In this document: positions 18,813 to 27,074 of the stretch, in pieces | How the letters are laid out: each line of letters begins with the position of its first letter | Position numbering within the stretch: the stretch's first letter is position 1 | Assembly: GCF_002902365.1 (NCBI RefSeq) | Contig: NZ_PPQC01000014.1 | Span: 122,341-186,340 of the forward strand | Length of the DNA stretch: 64,000 bases | From: Staphylococcus cohnii subsp. cohnii | Lineage (GTDB): Bacteria > Bacillota > Bacilli > Staphylococcales > Staphylococcaceae | Direction: 5' to 3' | Program-made: the position numbers and the translations under genes | Notes under the pieces: model-generated | What the model was told of the DNA's origin: nothing | Databases searched by the model: none | Seen by the model: only the letters and a program-made list of their open reading frames with translations

Positions 18813-19996
18813 TTTAAAGTTTCCTTTCTGTCGTTGTTAATTCTTCTAGCCACTGCTAAAAGTGCGCCAAAAGCTATACTGATACTCAACATAGAAGAAC
18901 CACCATAACTCAATAAGGGCAGAGTCACACCAGTTAATGGAATAATACTAGATACACCTGCTAAATTAATGAAAACTTGCATAAATATGTAACTGACTAC
19001 ACCAACACAAATCAATTTATAAAATTGATTGTCCGTTTTATTCGCATAAATGAGTCCTTTTATTAAGATATAACCATAAATTGCGAGCGTAAATAGCACA
19101 CCTAGTAGCCCTAATTCTTCTGAAATAACGGTAAATATAAAATCAGTGTGCGGTTCTGGTAAATAACCTAACTTGGCTAAACCATTTCCTAAACCTTTAC
19201 CAGTCAGGCCGCCATTACCAATCGAGGTTAACGCGCTCGTTAACTGATAACCATCATTATCTTCATATTTAAATGGATCTAGCATCACTTTTATCCTTTT
19301 TAGCCTATATAAATTTTTAGAATCAAAAATCAATGTATAAGTACCATAAATAACTAATGGCACAAGCGTAATTCCCATAATTTGAAATTTGATTTTATTT
19401 TTTATATCGGAATATATTAATATACAGCCAATTATGGCTACTGTCAGTAATGTTCCGCCCAAATCACCTTGCATCAACACAAGCAGCAAACCAATACCTA
19501 ATATGGCTAATGGTGCTAGCATATGTTTTAATTGGTAATCTTTATAGCAACTCACACACTGATTAATAATATAAGAAAGATAAAAAATCGAAGTTAACTT
19601 CAGAAATTCCGAGGATTGTAAACTAAATATTCCTAAATTAATCCAGTTTCTCGAACCATTAATTTCTTTACCTATTAAAATCGTAATTAATAATAAGCAT
19701 AAGGTGCCGAAAACCATCAATTTTTGTACATGCGTGTTTTTAAAGAAGTTTATATTTATGCATAATGCAATAAATATCACTGCTAAAACACCCGCAATTA
19801 AAAAGAGGAACTGCCTTTTCATAAAATAATTACTTTCAATTGGAACGCCACCAGTTAAGGCACCTTTAGATGCTGATACCATACTCGCACTATATATCAT
19901 GATGATACCTAAAACACCTAATATAATAAAACTAAATAGCATCCCGTAATCTAGACCTTTTAACCGTCTCTGAATTACTTTCATATTTTTCTTCAT
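18809..19996 (-). CDS. SEDS family peptidoglycan polymerase (FtsW/RodA/SpoVE-like)
   Basis: This polytopic protein of 395 residues has the SEDS signatures GSRNWINLG (W118) and the GLGNGLAKLGYLPEPHTDFIF loop, whose Asp (D285) is the likely catalytic acid. The conserved SYGGSS-type motif is near the C-terminus (PLLSYGGSSMLS). SEDS proteins polymerise glycan strands from lipid II with a partner class B PBP. Here the partner gene is a PAP2 phosphatase, not a PBP. Staphylococci usually carry a housekeeping FtsW and a RodA elsewhere, so this may be an additional copy. GAGGTG precedes the ATG. FtsW versus RodA cannot be decided from the sequence alone. Confidence 0.88.
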   Translation of the reverse strand: MKKNMKVIQRRLKGLDYGMLFSFIILGVLGIIMIYSASMVSASKGALTGGVPIESNYFMKRQFLFLIAGVLAVIFIALCININFFKNTHVQKLMVFGTLCLLLITILIGKEINGSRNWINLGIFSLQSSEFLKLTSIFYLSYIINQCVSCYKDYQLKHMLAPLAILGIGLLLVLMQGDLGGTLLTVAIIGCILIYSDIKNKIKFQIMGITLVPLVIYGTYTLIFDSKNLYRLKRIKVMLDPFKYEDNDGYQLTSALTSIGNGGLTGKGLGNGLAKLGYLPEPHTDFIFTVISEELGLLGVLFTLAIYGYILIKGLIYANKTDNQFYKLICVGVVSYIFMQVFINLAGVSSIIPLTGVTLPLLSYGGSSMLSISIAFGALLAVARRINNDRKETLK

Positions 19997-20247
19997 CTCT
20001 GCACCTCATTATAAACGTCCACCACCTAGTAAACCAAATATAGCAAGCATCCTCAATCAGACTTTAGGCTTACCTAATTTAATATGTAATTAATATATTA
20101 TGTAATTATGTTTAAATATTTTATTCATGCATAAATCGAACAAATATTATGCTTAAAAAGTAACTATTAATTATCTGTAATTTTAAATATGACAAAATAA
20201 CTTAATGCCATTTAATTGAAAGGAATTTGTCTATTATGCTAAACTCA

Positions 20248-20272
20248 ATTACAGATTTTATAAGTCTGTAAT
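20248..20272. repeat. Short inverted repeat upstream of the methyltransferase
   Basis: ATTACAGA and TCTGTAAT (8 bp, loop 9) lie about 50 bases before the gene start. It could be an operator. The rest of the AT-rich gap 19997-20319 shows nothing further. Confidence 0.3.
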
Positions 20273-20319
20273 AACTTTAAAAATACAAAACGAAAATCTA
20301 TTCTAAAAGGATGATGAGC

Positions 20320-20928
20320 TTGAATCAATCTCAGTTTAATCAAATAGCACAAAATTATGATAATAAAGAAAGAATTAATTTAGCTAAAACAATCTCTTCC
20401 GAATTAAATTCACTGCTCAAAAAAGGTACATATGATTCGTTATTAGATTACGGTGGCGGCACTGGACTTGTCGCATTCGATATCGCACATCATTTCAATC
20501 ACATCACTATTTTAGATGCATCACCTAAAATGATTGAGATATGCAATGCAAAAATTAAATCATTAAATAAAACAAACATTCAAGCCATTGAAGGCGATTT
20601 ACTAGCTCCAAACAAAACAGGACTGCACCAATCATATGATGTGATATTACTTTCACTTGTATTACTTCATAGTGGAAACTATATGGCGTTACTACAACAA
20701 TTAGCTACTCAATTAAAGCGTAATAGCATACTGATCATAGTAGACTTCGACAAAAATGAGAATGTTAATCATCCGAATATATATAATGGATTCGAACAGA
20801 AGGATATCCACAAAGCATTACGTAAAATAGGACTTTCAAATATAAATAGCCACACTTTTTATCAAGGTAAAAATATATTTATGAACAAAGATGCGAGTCT
20901 ATTTTTAGCATCTGGGCAATTCACATAA
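20320..20928 (+). CDS. Class I SAM-dependent methyltransferase
   Basis: This Rossmann-fold methyltransferase of about 202 residues has motif I LLDYGGGTGLVAFDIA (about residues 40-55), motif II acidic ILDAS, and a later LLSLVLLHSG strand. It resembles the small UbiE/Methyltransf_11 type group; no substrate domain is recognisable. I start at TTG 20320 (MNQSQFNQ), because AAAAGGATGATGAG is then at the right distance; the ATG at 20311 lies directly on that ribosome site. It converges on the PSM genes and shares their terminator. Confidence 0.8.
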   Translation: MNQSQFNQIAQNYDNKERINLAKTISSELNSLLKKGTYDSLLDYGGGTGLVAFDIAHHFNHITILDASPKMIEICNAKIKSLNKTNIQAIEGDLLAPNKTGLHQSYDVILLSLVLLHSGNYMALLQQLATQLKRNSILIIVDFDKNENVNHPNIYNGFEQKDIHKALRKIGLSNINSHTFYQGKNIFMNKDASLFLASGQFT

Positions 20929-21023
20929 ATTCTCCGAAATGTATAATTATTCAAAACAAAATGAATAACTTTTGCATAGTTATTCAAAAATACGACTTGC
21001 TCTTTTAATTAACTAAACAACAA

Positions 21024-21069
21024 AAAAACTACTGTTTTCTAACACTTTACGTGTGAAACAGTAGTTTTT
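21024..21069. terminator. Bidirectional terminator between methyltransferase and PSM genes
   Basis: AAAAACTACTGTTT (21024-21037) pairs perfectly with 21056-21069 (14 bp, loop 18), with A runs on the left and T runs on the right. It can therefore serve the plus-strand methyltransferase and the minus-strand PSM transcript. Confidence 0.85.
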
Positions 21070-21101
21070 GATTAAGTATATTTTATTAAAAAATATGTTT
21101 A

Positions 21102-21233
21102 TTAACTAAAGAATCCAGCGATGAAGTCTGCACCTTTAGCTACTACATCTGCAATGCTAGTTCCCATATTTACCCAGTCGTGATCTAAACCTGATTTTAC
21201 TGCATTTGAAATTGCTTCTACGATACCTGACAT
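21102..21233 (-). CDS. Beta-class phenol-soluble modulin (SLUSH-like peptide)
   Basis: This 43-residue peptide starts [15 protein letters not shown] and ends in [10 protein letters not shown]. It carries the [12 protein letters not shown] core that marks the beta-PSM family (S. aureus PSM-beta, S. lugdunensis SLUSH peptides, gonococcal growth inhibitor). It is acidic and amphipathic, with no signal peptide, as expected for peptides exported by the Pmt ABC transporter. The ribosome site AAAGGAG is nine bases upstream of the ATG. It follows the alpha-type peptide gene on the same strand, 44 bases apart, and ends 33 bases before the shared terminator. Such peptides act as surfactants, cytolysins and biofilm modulators. 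It is too short for ordinary gene calling. Confidence 0.88.
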
Positions 21234-21277
21234 AATGTAAGCACTCCTTTAAATTGATTTAATTAGTTATTTAAAAA

Positions 21278-21346
21278 TTACGCGAAAGTGTCAACTAAAG
21301 TTTTGATTAATTTAATAATACCACCGATAATATCTGCAATCATCAT
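21278..21346 (-). CDS. Alpha/delta-type phenol-soluble modulin peptide
   Basis: This 22-residue peptide (MMIADIIGGIIKLIKTLVDT, then FA) has the amphipathic helix pattern of PSM-alpha and delta-toxin: a short start, I-I-x-x-I-I-K spacing, central lysines and a late Asp. AAAGGGG precedes the first of two adjacent ATGs at good distance; the second ATG (21343) is possible. There is no signal peptide. The codons are all sense in one frame and end in TAA. Placement directly upstream of a beta-type PSM gene, under AgrA-like boxes, strongly supports the call. Formylated peptides of this class lyse membranes and attract neutrophils. Confidence 0.75.
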   Translation of the reverse strand: MMIADIIGGIIKLIKTLVDTFA

Positions 21347-21380
21347 GTCAATACACCCCTTTACTTGTTTGTGTAATTAC

Positions 21381-21476
21381 ATTGTATGCTAATTAATAAT
21401 TAAAATGTTAAATTTTTCTCAATTCGTATAGTTAAGTTCTTAACTGTCTTAAATTAATAAAAAAAGTACAGTTAGG
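21381..21476 (-). promoter_or_regulatory. PSM promoter with AgrA-like boxes
   Basis: Three close matches to the AgrA half-site ACAGTTAAG lie upstream of the PSM genes: ATAGTTAAG (21428-21436), its inverted partner CTTAACTGT (21439-21447) and ACAGTTAGG (21468-21476). A TACAAT -10 (21386-21381 on the minus strand) lies between these and the first gene, without a good -35, as expected for an activator-dependent promoter. Control of PSM genes by direct AgrA binding is established in S. aureus. Confidence 0.55.
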
Positions 21477-21618
21477 CAAAATATATATGTATATCGATAT
21501 CACTTTTAGAGATATCAACCATCTCATTTTGTAATTTTACACTTAAGCTAGTTGCTATTAAACTTGAAAGAAATACTTGGCAAGTTATTAAATTTGTTTC
21601 AACTAAGGAGAGATGGAA

Positions 21619-22803
21619 ATGGGAAAACATTACGATGTCATCGTTGTCGGAGCCGGTTCTATGGGTATGTCAGCTGGATACTATTTAGCAAAAAGTGGGT
21701 GGAAAACTTTAATGATAGATGCTTTTGACCCACCACATGAAAATGGTAGTCATAGTGGTGACACAAGATTAATAAGACATGCTTGTGGAGAAGGTTTAGC
21801 GTATGTACCGATTGCTTTGAGAGCACAAGAACTTTGGAATGAACTTCAAAAACAAACAAATGAACGTATATTTTTAAATACTGGTGTCATTACTTTTGGT
21901 CCAAGTGATTCATTGTTTGTACAAACTGCAATCAATGGTGCTCAGCAATATAATCTAAATACTGAAACATTATCAGCTAAACAAATTAATGACACTTGGC
22001 CAGGTATTACAATACCTGATGGCCAAATTGGTTGTTATGAACCTGACGCAGGAGTGCTATTTTCTCAAAACTGTATTCGCGCATTTAAACGACTTGCTTT
22101 AAATCAGGGTGCTGAATTAAAAATCAATGCCCCAGTCATGAATATTGATATTTTTAATGACTCAGTTGAAGTTCAAACCAATTCTGAAACATTCACAGCA
22201 AATAAATTAATTATCACTGGTGGTGCTTGGAATAAAAAAATTTTAGACAATTTAGATTTAAAACTTCAACTCCAACCTTCTAGACAAACGATTGCGTGGT
22301 TTGATTCCAATGATATTTTATATAAGTCAGATGGGTTCCCGGGCTTTTTTGCTGACGTCCCAAGTGGTGTTTATTATGGCTTCCCTTCTATTGACGGAAC
22401 TGGTTTGAAAATTGGACGTTACGATAATGGCGACCCTATCGATCCAGCTTATTACAATAAATCATTTGGATCTTATGACAAAGACGAAAGCGATATTAGT
22501 GGTTTTTTAAACCGATACATGCAACAAGCGAACGGCAATGTCAATGTTGGTAAAACGTGTATGTTTACAAATACATTAGACGAGCATTTTGTGATAGACA
22601 AACATCCCGAACATGAACATATTGTCATTGCTGCTGGTTTTTCAGGACATGGCTATAAATTTTCAAGTGCAGTCGGAGAAATATTATATGAATTAACCAC
22701 TAAAGGTAAATCCAAACAGGATATATCACTGTTTAAAATAACACGTCCAAGTTTACAACCTGAAAATAAAGAAAAAGTTTTCAATAAAGCTAGGGGGGGC
22801 TGA
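21619..22803 (+). CDS. FAD-dependent amine oxidase, monomeric sarcosine oxidase / N-methyltryptophan oxidase family
   Basis: This flavoprotein of about 394 residues has an N-terminal dinucleotide fold (VVGAGSMG, residues 9-16), the substrate region SHSGDTRLIRHACGEG, and a C-terminal KTCMFTNTLDEHF. The cysteine there matches the covalent FAD attachment site of MSOX and MTOX enzymes. It oxidises a secondary amine or N-methyl amino acid to yield formaldehyde or an imine plus hydrogen peroxide. I start at ATG 21619, with AAGGAGAG six bases upstream; ATG 21613 lies too close to it. An M20 peptidase gene follows two bases after the stop, so they form an operon. Confidence 0.85.
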   Translation: MGKHYDVIVVGAGSMGMSAGYYLAKSGWKTLMIDAFDPPHENGSHSGDTRLIRHACGEGLAYVPIALRAQELWNELQKQTNERIFLNTGVITFGPSDSLFVQTAINGAQQYNLNTETLSAKQINDTWPGITIPDGQIGCYEPDAGVLFSQNCIRAFKRLALNQGAELKINAPVMNIDIFNDSVEVQTNSETFTANKLIITGGAWNKKILDNLDLKLQLQPSRQTIAWFDSNDILYKSDGFPGFFADVPSGVYYGFPSIDGTGLKIGRYDNGDPIDPAYYNKSFGSYDKDESDISGFLNRYMQQANGNVNVGKTCMFTNTLDEHFVIDKHPEHEHIVIAAGFSGHGYKFSSAVGEILYELTTKGKSKQDISLFKITRPSLQPENKEKVFNKARGG

Positions 22804-22805
22804 AC

Positions 22806-23939
22806 ATGACACAATCAAATTTAGAATTCTTACAATCTCTCATCAATGTCGATAGCACCAACCCCCCCGCTAACGAAAATAACGTTGTACAACTTTTTAA
22901 ACAGCGGTGTGCATCTCGAAGTATTCCTTGTAACATTACAAATTTAAGTGATAATAGAAGCAATTTTTCAGTAACTTTAAAATCCAACCAGCCAAACGCT
23001 AGCAAACTCATATTATCTGGTCATACCGACACTGTAAAAATAGGTGCACAAAAATGGGATTATGACCCTTTTAAAGGTGATATTGATCATGGAAAATTAT
23101 ATGGAAGAGGAACAACAGATATGAAAAGTGGTTTAGCCGCTTTATATCTTGCATTGGAATCTTTAATTGAGGAAAAATGTGAATTAAAAAAAGATATCGA
23201 ATTTTTAGCAACCGCAGGAGAGGAAGTAGATTCAATAGGTGCGGAACATTATGTCAAAAACACAAATATGGATAATGTCGCTGCTATCATCATAGCTGAA
23301 CCCACGACTGAGAAAGTTGCTATTGGGCATAAAGGCGCATTATGGATAGAAGTTACTTTAACTGGAAAAACTGCACACGGCGCGATGCCAGAACAAGGCA
23401 TTAATGCAGTTGAAGGAATAAACAAAGTCATTCAATTGATAAATGATTTAAAAGAAGAATGGTCAGAAGAAACTGCAGCATTAGGCAAAAGTAGTATCTC
23501 TGCAAATATGGTCAATGGTGGCATTCAAACGAACGTGATACCTGATAAATGTGTATTAAATGTTGATATACGAACAGTGACACCCAATATTCATGACAAG
23601 CTGTATAAGCAATTTAATCAACGTTTAAACCAGCTATTTTCTGATAGGAACGCTCCAAAAGTAAGCACCAAAATATTGCTTGATCGCGCTACGATTCTAA
23701 CTGATGAGAATACTGAAATTATTCAAAAAGCCTTAGATACTTCTAAAGAAAGTGAATTTACTGGAATGGCTTATTACACCGATGGCTCTGTGCTAAACCC
23801 TCATGGGAGCATTCCTACATTAATTTATGGACCTGGAATAGAAACATTAGCACATCAACCCAACGAATATGTAGAAATAGAAGCATTTGAACGATCTATA
23901 GACTTTTTCAAAACTTTGATCAAAAAATATGCGACATGA
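22806..23939 (+). CDS. M20 family metallopeptidase (ArgE/DapE-like)
   Basis: This 377-residue zinc amidohydrolase has the M20 ligands: SGHTDTV, GRGTTDMKSG, the catalytic Glu in ATAGEEVDS, AEPT, and a late ALAHQPNEY-type histidine (TLAHQPNEY). The dimerisation domain (GKTAHGAMPEQG) is complete. It removes an acyl group from an N-acyl amino acid or dipeptide; ArgE, DapE or another substrate cannot be distinguished. It is coupled to the amine oxidase gene, with the ribosome site AGGGGGG inside that gene's end, and is followed by a terminator and a LysR gene. The three genes together look like a small amino-acid-derivative catabolic unit. Confidence 0.86.
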   Translation: MTQSNLEFLQSLINVDSTNPPANENNVVQLFKQRCASRSIPCNITNLSDNRSNFSVTLKSNQPNASKLILSGHTDTVKIGAQKWDYDPFKGDIDHGKLYGRGTTDMKSGLAALYLALESLIEEKCELKKDIEFLATAGEEVDSIGAEHYVKNTNMDNVAAIIIAEPTTEKVAIGHKGALWIEVTLTGKTAHGAMPEQGINAVEGINKVIQLINDLKEEWSEETAALGKSSISANMVNGGIQTNVIPDKCVLNVDIRTVTPNIHDKLYKQFNQRLNQLFSDRNAPKVSTKILLDRATILTDENTEIIQKALDTSKESEFTGMAYYTDGSVLNPHGSIPTLIYGPGIETLAHQPNEYVEIEAFERSIDFFKTLIKKYAT

Positions 23940-23943
23940 TAAG

Positions 23944-23975
23944 ACTGCCGTCATAGCGACGGCAGTGCTTTTTTT
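23944..23975 (+). terminator. Terminator of the amine oxidase-M20 operon
   Basis: ACTGCCGTC pairs with GACGGCAGT (9 GC-rich bp, loop 5), followed by seven T residues, a few bases after the stop codon. Confidence 0.92.
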
Positions 23976-24033
23976 CAACATAAAAGAAATGGTTTCATGT
24001 ATAATAGCCTCAAACGAAAAATCGGGTGATATT

Positions 24034-24894
24034 ATGGAAATCAAAGATTTTAAAATTTTTCAAAGTGTTAGTCAACATCAAAGCATCAGTAAGGCTGCTA
24101 AGTCACTTAATTATGTCCAATCTCATGTTACATTCCGCATAAAACAGTTAGAACAAGAACTCAACACACAACTGTTTTTACGTCATAATAAAGGTACAAC
24201 CTTGACGACAGATGGTGAAAAATTCCAAACGTATGTTGAAAAAATTTTAGCTACATTAAATGAAATAGAACGTGATTTTGACAAACAAGCATCATCTAAC
24301 GGGAAAATTGATATCGGGATTGTCGAAACAATTACTAAATTACCTATGCTATTATCAATGTTTCGGAAAAAATCGCCACACATTTCTCTATCATTACATA
24401 CAGATGTTACTGCTAATATTTCTAAAAAAATAGTCAATCAAAACTTGGATTGTGGATTTGTCACAGGCTTCAAACATCATCATAATATAAATAAAGTGGA
24501 ATTATTTAAAGAAAAACTTGTGTTAATATCCAGTACAGAGATGACGCAATTAGAAGATATCACATCCGCTGTATTTTTGATGTTTAAAAATGGATGTAAT
24601 TATAGAAGAAATCTTGAAGCCTGGTTAAAATCCGAAAATATTAAAAAGCCGTTACTTGTAGAATTTGGTACGATGGAAACAATTATTGGTAGTGTTAAAT
24701 CTGGTATCGGTATCAGCTTAGTTCCAAAATCATCCGTACAAAATGATTTAGAAAACGGGTCATTATATAGTTATCAATTGCCTGATAACTATAGTAATAT
24801 CTCAACAGATTTTATTTGGAATAAAAATTATCATTTAAGCCCTGCTATGACTCATTTTATTCAAACTATCAAATCTGCCGCACTTGAATACTAA
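24034..24894 (+). CDS. LysR family transcriptional regulator
   Basis: This protein of about 286 residues opens with a LysR winged helix (MEIKDFKIFQSVSQHQSISK to FLRHNKGTTLT, residues 1-60) followed by the two-lobed LysR effector domain. I chose ATG 24034 because CGGGTGAT precedes it and the protein then begins exactly as family members do; the open frame upstream crosses the terminator at 23944-23975. Position directly after the oxidase-peptidase operon suggests it controls that operon, though it is transcribed in the same direction rather than divergently. The ligand is unknown. Confidence 0.88.
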   Translation: MEIKDFKIFQSVSQHQSISKAAKSLNYVQSHVTFRIKQLEQELNTQLFLRHNKGTTLTTDGEKFQTYVEKILATLNEIERDFDKQASSNGKIDIGIVETITKLPMLLSMFRKKSPHISLSLHTDVTANISKKIVNQNLDCGFVTGFKHHHNINKVELFKEKLVLISSTEMTQLEDITSAVFLMFKNGCNYRRNLEAWLKSENIKKPLLVEFGTMETIIGSVKSGIGISLVPKSSVQNDLENGSLYSYQLPDNYSNISTDFIWNKNYHLSPAMTHFIQTIKSAALEY

Positions 24895-24979
24895 AACCAA
24901 ACAATAGTGTATATTTTTTTGTATTATAATATGCCAATGTTAATGATAAACGCTTCATATTGTATAAAGTGTATACGCG

Positions 24980-25957
24980 TTATGACATTGATTGAAGCAC
25001 TTGACTTTTTTCTTCTTCGGTTAAAAAAGCATATTGAACTGCACGCTTATTAATGTATTGAATCTGTTTTACATTTATTAACTGATGTTTTAATAACAAT
25101 GTATATTCTTCATTTAATGAAGTCTGTGTCACCATACGATTATCTGTATTGATGATAAAGGGTATATCGTTTTTTAATAAGTAGGGGATGTTTATTTGTG
25201 ACAATGTCTCTATAGCTTTGGTTTGCAAATTACTTTTAGGACATATTTCTAACAATACATCTTTCGCTTTAACTTCCTTTAATACAGTTTCATCTAAGTT
25301 GGCAGCAACACCATGACCAATACGCTTAGCCCCTATTTTTATCGTTTCTAAAACGTTATGTATACAACCACACTCACCTGCATGGAGTGTTAAATTCATA
25401 CCTTTTTCTAATCCGTATTGAATCGTATCTTGAATTTCATATGGCGGAAATCCTACTTCAGGCCCCGCAAAATCTATCCCACATACTTTGTCGCTATTAT
25501 ATATAGACACATCATCAAATAATTGTTTATTCACAGACGATGCATGCTGCCTCATTGCGCAAATGAGTATATTCACTTTCATATGCAATGTGTCTTGTAT
25601 GATATTAACCCCTGCTTCTACCGCTTTTAATACATCTAAAAGCGTCATACCTTGTTCCATATGTAGCAACGGTGCAAAGCGAATCTCCATATATTTAACA
25701 TTATCCTCATAAGCTTGTTGCGCAACGTCTATAACTGCACGCTTTAGACTATCTGCCGTTTGTAATACTTTTAATACTTCATCAAAACACTTCAAATACG
25801 CTTCTAAACTTTCACAATCTTCTTGTACCGTAAGACAATCCTCGTTTAAATGTATGCGTTGTTCTTGTGCCAGTTGTCGAATTAAATGTTTGCTGACTGA
25901 ACCATCTAAATGACAATGTAATTCTATTTTAGGAATATCCTTTATACTTTGATCCAT
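24980..25957 (-). CDS. add: Adenosine deaminase
   Basis: This metal-dependent enzyme of 325 residues has the adenosine deaminase motifs: zinc pair ELHCHLDGS (residues 12-20), MEIRFAP, catalytic LHAGE with the proton-donor Glu, KRIGHGVAA, CPKSNLQT and NTDNR. It converts adenosine or deoxyadenosine to inosine or deoxyinosine for purine salvage. Close adenine deaminases share most of these motifs, so adenine is a possible alternative substrate. A GTAGGGG ribosome site precedes the ATG. It is a lone gene; I see no good terminator between it and the convergent LysR gene. Confidence 0.88.
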   Translation of the reverse strand: MDQSIKDIPKIELHCHLDGSVSKHLIRQLAQEQRIHLNEDCLTVQEDCESLEAYLKCFDEVLKVLQTADSLKRAVIDVAQQAYEDNVKYMEIRFAPLLHMEQGMTLLDVLKAVEAGVNIIQDTLHMKVNILICAMRQHASSVNKQLFDDVSIYNSDKVCGIDFAGPEVGFPPYEIQDTIQYGLEKGMNLTLHAGECGCIHNVLETIKIGAKRIGHGVAANLDETVLKEVKAKDVLLEICPKSNLQTKAIETLSQINIPYLLKNDIPFIINTDNRMVTQTSLNEEYTLLLKHQLINVKQIQYINKRAVQYAFLTEEEKSQVLQSMS

Positions 25958-26150
25958 TTTGGTAAATGCCCCTACCTTTTTATTGTATTCACTACGTTTA
26001 AAACGCCAATAAGATAAATTTGATTTACTTAATATAACACTTTAATTTTCACTTTACTATAAAATATGTAAGTATCATTGATACTGTTTGCTTATCTACA
26101 AAACACTATATAATAACGATTTTTAAATAGAAATACGCTTATTAAATATA

Positions 26151-26198
26151 AAAACAGGGTGAAATCAAACGTGTCATTTGATTTCGTAGCCCTGTTTA
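26151..26198 (-). terminator. Terminator downstream of the sulfate assimilation region
   Basis: AAACAGGG and CCCTGTTT, with an inner GAAATCAAA/TTTGATTTC stem, form a long hairpin. On the minus strand it is followed by TTTATATTTAAT. It lies just past the small membrane protein gene at 26215, so it may end the whole sulfate operon transcript. Confidence 0.8.
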
Positions 26199-26214
26199 TC
26201 GATGCATATATAAT

Positions 26215-26415
26215 TTATAATTGATGATAATGGCCTAGTATTATGAGTGATACACCTATACCAATAAAACATATTACCATAATTGTGACCATCACTTTCA
26301 ATTCTACAAAAAAATGTTTTCTATTTTGACCTAAACGCACAAGCAACAATCCGCACGATACTACTAAAATAAATATAATAAATAATATTATGGCAATGAT
26401 ATTTAATATCTCCAT
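26215..26415 (-). CDS. Small two-helix membrane protein, unknown
   Basis: I do not recognise this 66-residue protein. Two hydrophobic helices (about residues 5-26 and 41-61) flank a short basic loop (GQNRKHFFVE). A good ribosome site (GAAGGGGC) precedes the ATG. It lies 32 bases past cysC on the same strand with no terminator between, and ahead of the terminator at 26151-26198, so it is probably the last gene of the sulfate operon. Whether it helps transport or is a hitchhiker cannot be told. Confidence 0.6.
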   Translation of the reverse strand: MEILNIIAIILFIIFILVVSCGLLLVRLGQNRKHFFVELKVMVTIMVICFIGIGVSLIILGHYHQL

Positions 26416-26447
26416 TCGATTGCCCCTTCAATTTTTTATTATTAAAG

Positions 26448-27056
26448 TTAAATGTCCTCGATATACTGATGTTTTTGTAAATAATCCATAATTTTGGATA
26501 CTGATGCTTCCACAGAAAGTGTTTCTGTATCTAATGTAATCTCTGGTTGTGTAGGAGCTTCATATGGCGCATTTACGCCAGTAAATTCTGCGATTTCACC
26601 ACTTCTTACTTTTTTATATAAACCTTTCGGGTCTCTATTTTCACATTCTGATAGACTACATTGCGTATAAACTTCTATAAAATCATCTGTCTCTAATAAA
26701 TGGCGTACTGCTTCTCTATCTGATTTATAAGGAGAGATGAAAGCCGTGACTGTTATCAAACCTGCATCTACCATCAATTTACTAACTTCACCTATACGTC
26801 TTATATTTTCTTTACGATCTTCAGGTGAAAATCCTAGATTTCGATTCAATCCATGTCTGACATTATCTCCATCTAAACGATATGTATGGATTTGGTGATT
26901 AAACAATGCTTTTTCAAGTTCTACAGATATCGTTGATTTTCCTGAGCCAGAAAGTCCTGTAAACCAAATAACTGCACTCTTATGTTGATTACGCTGTAAT
27001 CTTTCATCCTTAGTAACCTCTGAAGCATGCCATGTTATATTTTTAGATTCTCCCAT
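26448..27056 (-). CDS. cysC: Adenylyl-sulfate (APS) kinase
   Basis: This APS kinase of 202 residues has the P-loop GLSGSGKS (34-41), the [10 protein letters not shown] motif from residue 62, and the [11 protein letters not shown] lid segment. It phosphorylates APS, made by the neighbouring ATP sulfurylase, to give PAPS, the substrate for CysH. It is the last enzyme gene of the sulfate operon, 18 bases after sat. AAAGGAG precedes the start. The length and motifs are normal. Confidence 0.95.
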   Translation of the reverse strand: MGESKNITWHASEVTKDERLQRNQHKSAVIWFTGLSGSGKSTISVELEKALFNHQIHTYRLDGDNVRHGLNRNLGFSPEDRKENIRRIGEVSKLMVDAGLITVTAFISPYKSDREAVRHLLETDDFIEVYTQCSLSECENRDPKGLYKKVRSGEIAEFTGVNAPYEAPTQPEITLDTETLSVEASVSKIMDYLQKHQYIEDI

Positions 27057-27074
27057 TACTACATCTACACTCCT

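Noticed and set aside
21278..21476. Delta-hemolysin/RNAIII gene
   Set aside because: The 22-residue peptide is PSM-like, but the surrounding sequence lacks an agr locus and the long structured RNAIII context.
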